Source: Kovacikia minuta CCNUW1
GTDB lineage: Bacteria; Cyanobacteriota; Cyanobacteriia; Leptolyngbyales; Leptolyngbyaceae
Length of the DNA stretch: 64,000 nucleotides
NCBI RefSeq assembly: GCF_020091585.1
Contig: NZ_CP083582.1
Span: 1,984,001 to 2,048,000 of the forward strand
Direction: 5' to 3'
Shown here: in pieces, positions 27,761-38,970 of the stretch
Layout of the letters: every line of letters begins with the position of its first letter
Numbering within the stretch: position 1 is the first letter of the stretch
The notes under the pieces: generated by a model
Databases searched by the model: none
Told to the model about the DNA's origin: nothing
The model's input: only the letters and a program-made list of their open reading frames with translations
Translations under genes and position numbers: made by a program

Positions 27761-30700
27761 CTATGGGGATGACCGCCGGATTTCATTGCCTTCTACGATC
27801 GGTTCCTTTCGATAGCTGCCGTAGGGAATATCGATGGAAGCTTCTCTGCGGTAGCCCTCGGCGACATAGGGAACTCCTGCGGAAACTGTTTTAATGCTGT
27901 AAGGTATGTTGCCAAGACCAACAATGTCAGAACTGGCGTTCAGATTGTTTTTGACGTGGGCAATCAAGTAGCTGTCAAGATTTGCACCGAACTTGTCATA
28001 TTTAGTGCGGGCAAAGGTTTGGCTCCGAACGGGTTCTTGATAGGAGCGGATGTTGGCATGATTGAAGTAACCACCCCCTATACTCACTTTGCCAAGGTCA
28101 ACCTTTGTATTGGTGGTGGCATCAATAAAGGCATCCGCAATGGGTTTTACGATTTCACCGCTCGTGTTTGTTTCAGCATTGGCGACAAAATTTGCTTCTT
28201 TCGTCAGCGCGTCCAGGTAAACCTGCTTCGCATTAATTTCGCTGTCGTCAGCAAGCCTGATTGTTGTGTTAGAGCTAACGGTCATAAAGCTTCGCGCAGT
28301 ATCTTGTGTGTCTGCGGTGAATAAGCCTCCTGATGTTTGACGGGCAGTGGCACGAATGTCAGCCGTGTTTTCGGCTTCAATCCGGGCTATCTCATCGGCA
28401 AATATTCTGTCCTTTGCACGCAACCCCACATTGATCGTGTTGTACAGAGTGCTTTCTGTCCGGGTGCCATTTTGGGAAGTGAAGCCAGTTGCGTTAACTT
28501 CAGCCTGTGTTTGATTGGAACGGTTGTTAGCGTAGCCCACCAGTCTGACAAATTTACCAGAAAGGGTGGTTTCTCCTTGTGGTAAAACCGTAATGTTATT
28601 CCGAATAAAGGATTTAGCTTCGGCAGAGCCTTGGGTTTTCAATCCGCGTATATTGCCTGTGGCGATCGGGTTGGGGTTGTTAAATGCACGACCCAGCACG
28701 CTTACAGTATCCTTGGCAAACACAAAACTACCAGTCCCGATCGTTGTTTCTAGTTCCGGAATGCTATAAGCATTCGCGCTGGAACCGACTGTACTACCAA
28801 TCAGGGAACCGACCGAGGCAGTTGCCCTAGCATTAGTCTGACCCAGGGGTGTCGAACCATCTAGACTCGTATTATTGAGAGCCCACAGGTACACAGTGTT
28901 GCCCGCATTAATTTTGACATCCGAGCCCGTTTCTGCTCTAACCTTAGGTCTCCAGTCGGCAGTTGCGATGGATTCCCCAGCATTGCCCACGCCATAAGCC
29001 CGACCATTGGCATTGGCATTCAAATCACCAATTGCCTGTGCTTCAATATCTACGGTTTGACGTGCGGCGATGGTAGCGTTGGAGTTTACGGTGGCTCTTA
29101 CGGTTGGGGTACCCTCAGTGATCGCTACAGAACCGCTGCCTGAAACAATCCCTCCGGTTGAGGCGGTGCTGTCTGCCAGGAGGGTATTTTTTGCTTGTGC
29201 ATAAAGATATAGATTATCGATGTTACTGATCTTTGTTCCACTGCCTAATTCTGCTTGAGTGGTGCCGCTTTCCACTACTTTTGTCAGCACCAAACCACCA
29301 ACCACTCCACCTACACTGAGGCTCCATCCCTTCGCTGTGAGTGTGGAATTGCTATTTGCTTTCACATTGAGAGTAGTGCCGCCATTGACGATCGCAGAAT
29401 TCCCCAGGAGAGCAGCCGTATTGTTTTGGGAGTGAATGGTGGCATAGGCAGCACCCAGTCCAGCAATTCCACCCACGCCGGCAATGGCATTTCCGGTCAC
29501 AGTTTCATTTCCGTTTGCGGTAATGTCGATCGTTCCGGTGGCGGTTAGGGTCGTTCCCTCACCCACCCAGGCTCTAGTGTTGTTGTTGAGACTGGTAATG
29601 TTGACCGAGCCGCCAACGGAAACTGCACCAATCCCTACAGCCCCCGCATCCGCTTTCAGGGTTGTTGTATCTGTTGCCTTAACAGCAATGCTACCTGCCG
29701 TTACCGTTGCATTATTACCAATGGAGGCATTGGTGGCTTGCAAATCTCTAAAATTGCCACCCAGAATCGCTCCCGCAGAGAGGGTGTTAATTTGATCATT
29801 TGCGGATTTCTTTGCCTCTTTGGCGGTGTCAGAATTCCCCGATTTGTCCCCCCGGTTCCGATTGATGGCGGTATTGAGGGTATCACCAATTCTGCTGAGA
29901 GCGTTTTTGCCATCAGAAGTTGTATCTGCACCAATGTTATTGACGATCACTGATCCAGAGATGCCGCCAAGCGCTCCGCTGAAGGCAACCACCGTGCTGT
30001 CTATTGTCTTGTTTGCGGTTGCTTGAACGTTCACAGCACCGCTGGTATTGACCCTAATCCAATCACCAATAGACGCAGTGGTAGTGTTACGAATAGTGTT
30101 GACGTTGACTGAGGCCCCCAAATCAATCCCACCGGAGCCAGAAACCGATCCCAGCAGGGCAGTCAGTTTAGGAGTATTGGTTGCCAGCACGTCCAGCCCG
30201 GTTCCTGTAATGCGGGTATTAGAGCCATTGACCCATGCCTGGGTGGTGGCAGCGATCGAATTGACAACAACCGCACCACTAATTCCACCGGTGCCGCTGC
30301 CGCTCCCATTAAATCCTAAGGTTTTAACCGTTTGGGAACCATTGGCATCCACCTGGGTTTTACCGCCGTTCTCCATGGTTGCGTTTTCAATGGAGGCGTT
30401 GGTTTTATCGTCAATTACCGTGACGATCACTGCTGCACCTACGGCAGCAGTTCCCCCAATTGACGCACTGCCTGCAAACACTTGAAGGTTGGGTTTGTTG
30501 CCGATCGCTTTGGTCGTTGCCTTGACCGTTGCATCCCCCCCTGCTACAACCTGGGAGTATGAGATCAGGGCATCGGTGGTATTGCTCAATTTAGCAACAG
30601 ACACCGAACCGCCACCGCCAACCCCACCAGAGCCACCGCCACCAATTACTGCGACTTCCACCTTCTCCAGGGTTGTGGCAGCAACATCGACATTGGCACG

Positions 30701-31656
30701 GGCGCGAACTGAGGAACCGTCGATGTAAGCCTTTGTGGTGTTGTTTAGCAGCGTCGTGTCACTGGTGACGCCCACGCCCGCCGACCCACCAAAAGCGACA
30801 CTTCCCGCTTTGACATCAATTTGGTTTGTGTCCGCAGCTTTAACATTTACCCCCTGTCTGGCATCGGTGTTGGTGCTGTCCTGGTTGATAGAAGCCGATT
30901 GAATGTAGGCAAGGGTTTTGTCTGCAACCAGATTCACGGATGCCGTTGCCGCCACACCCGCTGCGCCGCCACCCGCTCCATTGGCTGTTAGATCCTTAAC
31001 GGTTTCTTGCGTAGTAGCGATAACCGACAATCCATAGAAAAAGTCCTCGTCTTGAGTCCCATCACCTTTGGGTACAGAAAGTCTCCCATTTGCTTTGGCG
31101 TTCACAACGCCGCCATTGATATAAGCAGTAGTCGTATTTTTCAGCGTATTTACACCAGCGGAACCACCTACACCAGCGCTACCCCCGCCTGAAATCGTTC
31201 CCCCATAGAAGTTAACCGTATTGTTTGCCTGGGACACGATGGCGATACCATCGTTTGAAGTTAGGGTACTGTTTTGGCTGTAAGCCTCAACGTTGTTTGT
31301 CATCAGGTTGATTGCGACTGAACCCGCCACTCCAGTGGTTCCGGCTCCGCCCCCGCCCACCGCAATGGTGGTAATCTCATCTTTACCCATGGCACGGAAA
31401 AGAATATCTCGAGCGGAAAGCGTAGCGGAATCCGTGTAGGATTTTACTTTGTTGCGGATGGTGTTATAGGCGAAGGATGCGCCCACGCCCGTATTGCCAC
31501 TCACACCGACTCCACCCGCGATCGAAGTAATCTTTGACTCATCTTTAGCTTCCAATTCAATGCGTCCCTGAGGGGTTGTGCTAGTGAGGGCGACCGAGGT
31601 GCTGCCAGTTCTGGTTGCCGAGGTGATGGCTTCATTCTCGATCGTGTTGATGGAAA
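27761..31656 (-). CDS. Giant DUF4347 repetitive exoprotein, C-terminal part (after +1 shift)
   Basis: About 1,298 codons that continue the protein of 31632-36131 in another frame. The first sense residues after the break are VSINTIENEAITSATRTGST, matching the repeat pattern of the upstream part. No start codon fits: the first usable one inside is TTG 31555, with no ribosome site. The body is Gly/Ala/Asn/Thr-rich, with dozens of blocks like GGGGAGTTGVAGSVAINLMTN and INNxTTAYI, an imperfect parallel beta-helix pattern as in large adhesins and leukotoxin-like exoproteins. The C-terminus (HANIRSYQEPVRSQTFARTK to NEIRRSSP) is non-repetitive. It is probably surface-attached or secreted, and almost certainly one gene with the ORF upstream. 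Confidence 0.75.
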
Positions 31657-34600
31657 CCGCCGACAGCCGCTGCTAGCCCCTCGCTACTTCCACCCACTGA
31701 GGCGGAAACAGATTTAATGTCATTTTTAGTGATGGCAGAGAATAAATTGGATTCTTTGCTACTGAGGGTTGAGTTGACAAGCGTTGCTGCCACCGGGTTA
31801 CGAATGGTACTTAAGGCAACGGAAGCACCCACACCGACTTTACCGCCAAAGCTAGCAGATCCTGCGATCGACCAGATCGTAGAGTTGTCTTCCGCCCTGA
31901 CAATTGTTCTGAAACCAATTGTCCCTGTTGAATTGCTGATGTTTGCCAAAGTCCGATTGGCAATGGTGTTGTTAGTGACGGAGCCAGCTACCCCAATGCC
32001 ATTGCTTTGCACCGCACCCGATCCACCCGCAGCCAGCGCTCGAATGGTGTCGTTTGAGAAGGCACGGAGGTCAAAACTATTTAATGTGGTCAGGTTTGAA
32101 CCTTCGATCGTGGCAAGCGTCTGCCCTTTCAGGGTGTTCTGGCTGTAGGAGCCAGCGATGCCCGCTGAAGTACCGGATGCGGTAGAAATTGCCACCGATC
32201 CAGAAATCGCATTGATCGTCCGTTTGTTATACGCACTGACAGAGATACTATTTGCAGCGATTTTTGCCCCTTGAATCAATGCCGTGGTGTCATTTGTAAT
32301 GGCGTTGATCGAAACATCCCCCGACACACCGACGCCAAAGTTACCACCGTCTTCGGGGGCACTCTTAGATTGATTGGTATCAACGGGTTGTGATGCCACG
32401 ATTGCACCCGCTAATGACAGGCTATTAATGGAACCTGTATTCTCAGCCTCCACATTCAGATCACCGCTGATATTGATTGCATTGATGGTGCTGGGCGTTC
32501 CCTTGCCACTGATAATGAGCGCGCGGGTGGTCTGGTTCACATCATTAATTGCCACGGATGCCCCCAGCCCCAGGCTTTGCCCTTTAATCACGCCGCCCAC
32601 AAAATTCCAGTGGCGGGTGTTATCCAACGCTTTAATGAAGACACTGCCGCCTGTTATCTGAGCCGAGTTACTCAAAAGCGCTACCGTGTTGTTGGTATTC
32701 AGATTTACGGCAACCGCAGCGCTCACACCAAATTTGCCCGCTCTAGCACCAGCGTAGGTCAATCCCAGATTCAGAATATCGGTCTTTGCTTCCAGTTCAA
32801 ATCGTCTGGCGGCACCTGTGTAGATTTTGGCTCCACCCTCAACTTCAGCCCGGACTGTATTTCCCAGGTTTTGCACAAACACCGAACCACCCGCGCCACC
32901 TTTCCCCCCTCCCGGTGACCCTACGGGTTTGACAGGGTTACCCGTCAGGTTGATCAGGGTCATGTCGCTGGTTGCCAGAACCTGAACCCATTGGTCATCA
33001 TTACGGAAACTGGGGTTCTGGTTAATTTCTGCCCCTGTACCCACGAGTGCCCTGACGACGTTGTTGTAGTTCAAGATATTCACGGCTCCAGCCACACCGA
33101 TGTCATCTCCCTCAGCGTCGCTCTTTGTCCAAGAAGTCCAGGGTTTTGTTTTCTGAATGTCGTCCAGTCGGGCACCTAGCTCATTTGCGAGAAACTGAGC
33201 ATTTTCAAAACCTGACGCGGAAAACGGAGGCACTTTTGTGTAGGCACTGAAAAACTTACGAACCTTTTCTTCATTGCTGGCACCGACCGATCCCTTCAGG
33301 TCATAGGCAAATGGATAAAGGACTTTCGCATCAACTTTAGTAACGCGGCGGGCATCGAGTTTAGCGCCCCCACCGACGATTGCCTGCACATTGCTGTCAT
33401 AGTCCGCAACACTGACTCCCGCACTTACGGCACCTGCCTTATCAGAACCTGATTGTTTTTCAATCGATGCAGCAGCGCCAACTTCAGTTATGACTTTATG
33501 GAACGCGGTTACGTTAATATCTACGGCAGATTGCAGCACCGCCAAACTACCAATTTCTGCCCTTACCGTGTGACTATTGCCGGAATAGGCGAAGGTGCCT
33601 GTCACACTCCATTGAGAGGTTTCATTGGTGGTACTGCCAGGGGCAGGAAAAACTTTAGGCTCCAACCATTTTGCAGCAGAACTCTTTCCGAGATTTTGAC
33701 CAACGATGTTGGTCAAAATAGTCTGAACCCCATTTTTGAAAGATTCAGACGTTCGTGCGGCGGAGGCAAGTGCTGAAGTATCAGCGTTGAGTAATTTGTT
33801 GAGAATGGTGTTGTCAAAAATGCCCTGTTGGGCGGTGGATGTGTCGGTGCTAGTCAGGGTTGCTTCGATATCCAGGCTACCTCCCTCCGTAGGCGAATTT
33901 TTGTCTCTGGCTGAGATTTGACCATTGACCACTGCCCGCACATCCGATTTTGACCGCTCGACACTGACTGTCAAGCCGCCAATGCCGTCGTCATAACTGG
34001 CAGCCGTGGAGCCAGCCACACTCTTGTTGGTGCCGATCGCTTTGATGGCAACTGAATAACCCCTGATTGCCGTGTTCTTTGCCACTAGAACGTTTGATTT
34101 AAGCTCAGAGTAGGAGATGGCAATTGCTAGGGCTTTGCTTTCTTTATTCGTGGGTTCAATCCCCAAATTCTGCTTTGTGCCTGCTTTGGATTCAGCAGTT
34201 GGGGTAGCGTTTGACGTAATCTTGACCTGGTTGTTGGCATCAATCACCACGTTTTCGCCGACTGAAACAACTGCCGATGCCGAAGCACCACCGTAGGTTA
34301 CGCTCAAGGGTAAGCTACCCAGGCTGGAATCTCCCCCAGATGCTTCGGCAGTACTCTTGGTAGTCGCACTGGCATCGATCGTGACCGTGCGACTGCTCCA
34401 GATCTGGGAATTATTGCCAACATCAATCAGTGCCTCCGCCTTACGGGCTTGGATTGCCAGCGGAATTCCGAATACCAGGTCAGCGAAAGCCCGAATGCCC
34501 GCCGAGGCAAAATCCACCGCTTTTTGAGTCAGGCTATTACTAAGGGATGTATAGGCACTCCCTGCTTTTGCCGTTAAAGTGACATCTGCCCCCTTCAGAA

Positions 34601-36131
34601 TTGCCCCATCCAATTTAATGGCGGAACGATCGGTCACTCCAACAACACCCAATCCCAGGTTATTGATGGCTTGCTCGATCAAATCCTGGGCAGACGTGGC
34701 AATGGAGGTAACCGCTAACTTGATGCTTCCCGCTTGATAGCTAGAGTTATTTCCCTGCACGTGGGCAAGCAGACTGGCACCCTTGCCGATCGTAATTGTC
34801 TTGCCACTGAAGTTCATGTTGCCAGAATTGCCCACGGAGTCTTCATTCACCGGATCAGTTCCCGAAATCCTGCGTGTGGAAAGGATCACTCCATCATTAA
34901 CGGCAATATTTGTGGACTGAACCGATAGATTTCCCCCAGCAGTGGTGACATTTTTGGTAAATGTCACCAGCTCGTTACCACTACCCATGTTGATTGCAAC
35001 GTCTTGAGACGAAACTAACTTGCCATCGAACTTGAGCTGATCGTCTCCTGATCCAGCATTAATTTTTAGGGATGAAGCTGTAAAGTCTTGAGCAAAGGTA
35101 ATCAGATCATCATCAGGATCGCTAGAGACACTAGAACCCGTTGTGATGACGACATCCTGCGCTTTCACTAAACCCTCAAACTTAAGTAGATCGTTACCCC
35201 TGCCTAAGTCGATCGTCAGCTTTGGCAAAACCATGTCGCCGCTAAATGTAACGGAATCGCCAGCAAAGGTATTACTGATGGTTTCAAACAGCGCTGCTAA
35301 ATCGAGGTTAATTTCGGATAAGGACGCCAGGGAAACAGTGACCGTGTTGGAATTTACGGCAGTGACTCCACTGCCTGCATCAAGGTCATTGTTGGCATCC
35401 GTGATCTGTAGATCGGCACCACCATTCGCAAGCGAAAAGGTCAATGCATTGGTTTCAAGCCCGATGTAAGGTTTCCTGATGGTTAGCTTACCTGCATCTA
35501 CGGAAGCAACTGCTAGCGTTCCAGTGTAGTTGACGGGCGCGATCGTGGCGGTTTCAATTTGCCCGGTGTGATATTCCAGTTTCCAATCTCCTCCAAAGAC
35601 AGCGCTACCCGTCAGATTATCGGAGGCTGCTACATCTGCCCCTGTCCACTGGCTCAGGATGTTGACAAACGCCCTGCCCAATTCCCCCGATGCGACATTG
35701 CAACCATAGAGAAGGATATCGGCATCATCTGTGAGCGATCGCTGCCACGACTGTATCTGGGCAGCATACCCCGGTAAATCTGCTAAATTCAATCGGCTGC
35801 TGCCAAAGGCCAGCCCCCCCACTTCTCCATGGGAAACAATCTGTAAGCTGGAGATTCCCTGCCGCCCCATCAAGGCATTGGTAATCTGGGTTACTGCGTC
35901 TTGCACAGGATTCAGTAGATACACTTCTGTTCCCGCAGATGCCCCCGCAACTACCGCCTGATAGTCGTCAATCAAGCCATCTACAAACAAAAGGGACTGA
36001 CCAGAGCGCCCCAGACCTGGTTTTGCGATCGTTGCATCGATCAGACCCGGTTTATCTAATCCCAAAGCGGCGTTAGGTTGAGACAAGACATCACAATTTA
36101 GCCCTGAAGAAGGAGCAGGGAAGGAGTTCAT
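31632..36131 (-). CDS. Giant DUF4347 repetitive exoprotein, N-terminal part (before +1 shift)
   Basis: About 1,500 codons. I chose ATG 36131 (MNSFPAPSSG), which matches the MNFSQTAIVP start of the paralogue at 27628; the open frame extends to 36212. A DUF4347 domain (SLLFVDGLIDDYQAV, SLQIVSHGEVGGLAFG, DADILLYGCNVASGELG, WTGADVAASDNLTGS) is followed by a beta-rich region with GRGNDLLKF-type motifs and a long Gly/Ala/Ser/Asn-rich beta-helix-like body. The frame ends ...SSEGLAAAVGGFHQHDRE because of one extra C (plus strand) at 31657-31658; without it the reading continues into 27761-31656 for a product of about 2,790 residues. It may be an adhesin, sheath or S-layer-like protein; the role is not established. 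Confidence 0.8.
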   Translation of the reverse strand: MNSFPAPSSGLNCDVLSQPNAALGLDKPGLIDATIAKPGLGRSGQSLLFVDGLIDDYQAVVAGASAGTEVYLLNPVQDAVTQITNALMGRQGISSLQIVSHGEVGGLAFGSSRLNLADLPGYAAQIQSWQRSLTDDADILLYGCNVASGELGRAFVNILSQWTGADVAASDNLTGSAVFGGDWKLEYHTGQIETATIAPVNYTGTLAVASVDAGKLTIRKPYIGLETNALTFSLANGGADLQITDANNDLDAGSGVTAVNSNTVTVSLASLSEINLDLAALFETISNTFAGDSVTFSGDMVLPKLTIDLGRGNDLLKFEGLVKAQDVVITTGSSVSSDPDDDLITFAQDFTASSLKINAGSGDDQLKFDGKLVSSQDVAINMGSGNELVTFTKNVTTAGGNLSVQSTNIAVNDGVILSTRRISGTDPVNEDSVGNSGNMNFSGKTITIGKGASLLAHVQGNNSSYQAGSIKLAVTSIATSAQDLIEQAINNLGLGVVGVTDRSAIKLDGAILKGADVTLTAKAGSAYTSLSNSLTQKAVDFASAGIRAFADLVFGIPLAIQARKAEALIDVGNNSQIWSSRTVTIDASATTKSTAEASGGDSSLGSLPLSVTYGGASASAVVSVGENVVIDANNQVKITSNATPTAESKAGTKQNLGIEPTNKESKALAIAISYSELKSNVLVAKNTAIRGYSVAIKAIGTNKSVAGSTAASYDDGIGGLTVSVERSKSDVRAVVNGQISARDKNSPTEGGSLDIEATLTSTDTSTAQQGIFDNTILNKLLNADTSALASAARTSESFKNGVQTILTNIVGQNLGKSSAAKWLEPKVFPAPGSTTNETSQWSVTGTFAYSGNSHTVRAEIGSLAVLQSAVDINVTAFHKVITEVGAAASIEKQSGSDKAGAVSAGVSVADYDSNVQAIVGGGAKLDARRVTKVDAKVLYPFAYDLKGSVGASNEEKVRKFFSAYTKVPPFSASGFENAQFLANELGARLDDIQKTKPWTSWTKSDAEGDDIGVAGAVNILNYNNVVRALVGTGAEINQNPSFRNDDQWVQVLATSDMTLINLTGNPVKPVGSPGGGKGGAGGSVFVQNLGNTVRAEVEGGAKIYTGAARRFELEAKTDILNLGLTYAGARAGKFGVSAAVAVNLNTNNTVALLSNSAQITGGSVFIKALDNTRHWNFVGGVIKGQSLGLGASVAINDVNQTTRALIISGKGTPSTINAINISGDLNVEAENTGSINSLSLAGAIVASQPVDTNQSKSAPEDGGNFGVGVSGDVSINAITNDTTALIQGAKIAANSISVSAYNKRTINAISGSVAISTASGTSAGIAGSYSQNTLKGQTLATIEGSNLTTLNSFDLRAFSNDTIRALAAGGSGAVQSNGIGVAGSVTNNTIANRTLANISNSTGTIGFRTIVRAEDNSTIWSIAGSASFGGKVGVGASVALSTIRNPVAATLVNSTLSSKESNLFSAITKNDIKSVSASVGGSSEGLAAAVGGFHQHDRE

Positions 36132-36503
36132 AGGAAGTTTCCGAGAGTAGAGCAATTGAACGGGCTGGCGCAGAACAATTACGTCCGTAGTGTTAATTCG
36201 CACCAATGCCATTTCTCGAAGTATTCCCTCGTTTGAGAAAAACTACCAGTCAGCACTCAAGAAAATTGGCGCTGTAAATTTTCCATTGATAATTGGGTAG
36301 CGGCGGGGTTAAACGTGAACTTTGCTGCCGTCTAAGTGGTTAAATGCAAAATACACCCATACACAGATGGTGAATCAATCAACGATTTGCAGGCGTAAAA
36401 AATCCATCTGTCTGGCAATCTAAAATGCAGAGCTGTAACAACCTGAAAACATTTAGAAACATTTTGTGATACTGGTTAAGTCGGTTCTAGGGCAACTGGA
36501 GGC

Positions 36504-36570
36504 GTAAGGGCAGGTTTTGTCGTTCAGTCAACAGAAAAGCAGCAAACTTATCTACTAAACCTGCCCTTAC
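36504..36570. repeat. 67-bp foldback element C with perfect 14-bp arms
   Basis: GTAAGGGCAGGTTT at 36504-36517 and its exact complement AAACCTGCCCTTAC at 36557-36570 enclose a 39-base loop. The tip GTARGGGC is shared with elements A and B. It has no coding capacity and looks like a MITE. Confidence 0.8.
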
Positions 36571-36772
36571 AGGCATCTGCAACGCTTGCAATTTAATTTA
36601 GTATGAGATGATTATGATGTAGCGTGAGTATATTCGGATAACCCGTTTTCTGTAATGGCGCTACCAAAAAGATTTGGGCAAATTGAACAGTTGAAACGGT
36701 TCTATGCCGATCGTTTACCTTCTGCCTTTCGCTACAAGATGTTTGAAAAGTACCGATTCATACCATAGACGT

Positions 36773-36844
36773 GTAAGGGCGTGGCATTTGGCGGGCAATC
36801 TCTCAGAAACTCCAAAAAATCGCTGCCGAATGCTATGCCCCTAC
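36773..36844. repeat. 72-bp foldback element B (GTARGGGC tips)
   Basis: Read on the minus strand it begins GTAGGGGCATAGCATTCGG, differing at one base from element A over these 19 positions. It ends AAATGCCACGCCCTTAC, giving imperfect complementary arms. Its total length of 72 equals that of element A, while the loops differ, indicating the same family with diverged centres. Confidence 0.75.
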
Positions 36845-36943
36845 GCAGGGCGATCGCGATTTCTCAAGACATCCTCTAAGGCTAAACAGTCAAATTCACT
36901 GAACTCCAATCACGGTGAACGTGCAGAGTTCAATCATCTGTTA

Positions 36944-37393
36944 TTAATCCTGTAGATGTTTTCGGCGCAGCTCATAGGCGATGATGACACTGATATAGAA
37001 AACAATATCAGCAGCAATTTTTCCAGCTAAAATTCCAAGTTCAAAATTTCCCAGTAGCTTTGGAAAGATATACATCATGAATGGTCTTACAAATCCACTA
37101 TCCAGCCATTCTGCAACACCAAATTCAAGAACAATATTGCGGATATTTTTGAGAAAAGCAATGATTCTGTAGTTCTCCTTTGTTGTTTGATGATGTCTTC
37201 GACTACTTCTGATTTCCTGGAAAAGGATAAAACTATAATAACCAGCGTTTTCTCCCCAGGTTCCCGCGATCGCTGCTGCAAAATAACTGTGGGTAATTGA
37301 GTGAATCATACCTGCCGAAATCAGCGCTGTGATCGTTCCAATGATCTCGGCAGGTAAATATCTTTGAATCCATTCTTTTAATTTCTGCTGCAT
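36944..37393 (-). CDS. Membrane protein of unknown function
   Basis: A 149-residue integral membrane protein with four likely membrane segments: IIGTITALISAGMIHSITHS, FAAAIAGTWGENAGYYSFIL, FMMYIFPKLLGNFELGILAG and IVFYISVIIAYEL. I chose ATG 37393 (MQQKLKEWIQRYLPAE), with AGGATCGGG before it, over a TTG five codons upstream. I do not recognise the family. It starts 32 bases after the stop of the diaminobutyrate decarboxylase gene on the same strand, so it may be cotranscribed. Confidence 0.6.
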   Translation of the reverse strand: MQQKLKEWIQRYLPAEIIGTITALISAGMIHSITHSYFAAAIAGTWGENAGYYSFILFQEIRSSRRHHQTTKENYRIIAFLKNIRNIVLEFGVAEWLDSGFVRPFMMYIFPKLLGNFELGILAGKIAADIVFYISVIIAYELRRKHLQD

Positions 37394-37425
37394 TACCCGA
37401 TCCTGCAATAGGTTTGTAGTCTAAT

Positions 37426-38926
37426 TCACTCTAACGCCTGCCCTAGCTGCTGAATCCAATTCAAAACATTTGAGATGTCATCAAGGGTTGTTCGAGGATT
37501 CAGTAAGGTGAACTTTAAGTAAACGCGATCGCCTATTTGTGTCTGAGCCAGAACAGCCTGACCCCGTTGCATTAACGTTGTGCGAATTTGACGATTGACC
37601 TGATTCGACCAGGCGATCGGATCATTCATTGTTGGTAACAACGGAGTTGGGCAGTAGCGAAATACAACCGCGTTAATCATGGGTGGGTTGGCTAACTCAA
37701 ACCGCCGATTTGCCGCAATCAAGCGAGCAGTTTCTATTGCCAGATCAATTGTTGTATCAATCATGGTGGCAAATCCCTGCTGCCCCAGATTTTGCAACGA
37801 GATCCATAGTTTTAGGGCATCAAATCGGCGGGTCGTTTGCACAGACTTTGTAACCAGATCTGGAATCCCTGCTGCCTGATTGCTTTCTGGATTGAGATAG
37901 TCTGCATGCAGCTTGATCAGATCGAAGTGTACTCGGTCTTTAAGGAGAAAAGCACCACAACTGATGGGCTGGTAGAACAACTTGTGAAAGTCAACCGTAA
38001 TTGAATCTGCTGCTTCGATGCCCGCCAATTTAGAACGATGGCGATCGCTCAAAACCAGTGCGCCCCCATAGGCAGCATCCACATGCAACCACAGGTTGTG
38101 GGTCTGGGCAATCGTTGCCATTTCAGGGAGCGGATCGATACTCCCGAAGTCGGTAGTACCCACGGTTGCAACCAGTGCGATCGGAATCAGGTTTTCTTGC
38201 TTTAAGTGTTCTAACGTTTGGGCTAATTGGGTTGGACACAACCGAAACGCTGCATCCGTTTTAACAGGGACAACCGCTTGTTCACCCAATCCCAAAAGCG
38301 CAGCCGCTTGCCGGATCGTGAAATGGGAAACCTCTGAGCAAAGGATGCGAAAGCGGGGGGCTTCAGGGGGCAACCCTTGCTTTTGAGCAGACCAGTTCAG
38401 ATAGGTCTGGCAAAAGCGATCGCGTGCCAGCAATAAACCCATGAAATTTGACTGGGTTCCACCACTGGTAAACACACCATCCGCGATCGCAGGGTAGCCA
38501 AATTTTTGGCAGAGCCAGTTGACCAACTGTTGCTCCAGAACAGTTGCCGCCGGGCTTTGATCCCACGAATCCATTGACTGATTGGTCGCACTAATCAGTA
38601 CCTCTGCTGCCAGGGCTGGAATCAAAGGTGGGCAATGTAAATGGGCAATACAAGTAGGCTGGGAAACCACAACGGAGTGATGAACAATGAACTCTCCCGT
38701 TGCCTTGAGAATGTCCCTCAGGGGCCTTGCCAGTTGCCGGAAAAGTTTCGAGCAGCGCTAAAGAGGAAGCCAACTCCAGCGGAGATTTGCCGCTGTAGGG
38801 TTGAGGCTGACTGGCAAAGTGGTGAATCAGAACCGCTTGAGCAACATTCATTGCTGTTTGATAGGTCGTAATGCTGTCAATGGATTCAGAGAGAAAGGAA
38901 GATGCAAACTGGTCTGGATTGGACAT
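37426..38926 (-). pseudogene. ddc: L-2,4-diaminobutyrate decarboxylase, interrupted by a +1 shift
   Basis: A PLP-dependent group II decarboxylase of about 499 residues when the frame is joined. The N-terminal frame (38926 to about 38745) reads MSNPDQFASSFLSES to SLALLETF. One extra base in AAAA at 38741-38744 then shifts it. The second frame continues RQLARPLRDILKATGEFIVHH to the end, with FTSGGTQSNFMGLLLARD, HVDAAYGGAL and the PLP lysine in TVDFHKLFYQPISCGAFLL, all intact. Family members decarboxylate diaminobutyrate to 1,3-diaminopropane. The aminotransferase that makes diaminobutyrate lies just upstream (39051-40490). The gene is either freshly inactivated or carries a sequencing error; the undecayed downstream part argues for a very recent event. 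Confidence 0.8.
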
Positions 38927-38970
38927 TGATTAATTTGATTTAGTATTTGGTAGATCGGCTTTGGAAGGGG

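Larger units (their letters stand above)
36213..36943. other. Intergenic region with two foldback elements
   Basis: This upstream region of the giant DUF4347 gene contains foldback elements C (36504-36570) and B (36773-36844). A 37-codon open frame lies at 36655-36768 (MALPKRFGQIEQLKRFYADR, continuing to KYRFIP) and stops 4 bases before element B. That small frame is basic and unlike known families; it could be the stump of a gene cut by the element. No other gene is seen. Confidence 0.4.

Noticed and set aside
30048..30485. A 145-codon plus-strand open frame opposite the giant exoprotein
   Set aside because: It is the low-complexity complement of the Gly/Ala-rich beta-helix region, with no ribosome site.
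31657..31658. Programmed ribosomal frameshift in the giant exoprotein
   Set aside because: No slippery heptamer or downstream pseudoknot is apparent, and the same +1 pattern occurs in unrelated genes.
24539..36212. Integrative element or prophage carrying the DUF4347 genes
   Set aside because: No integrase, transposase, tRNA junction or phage gene is present; only small foldback elements flank the block.
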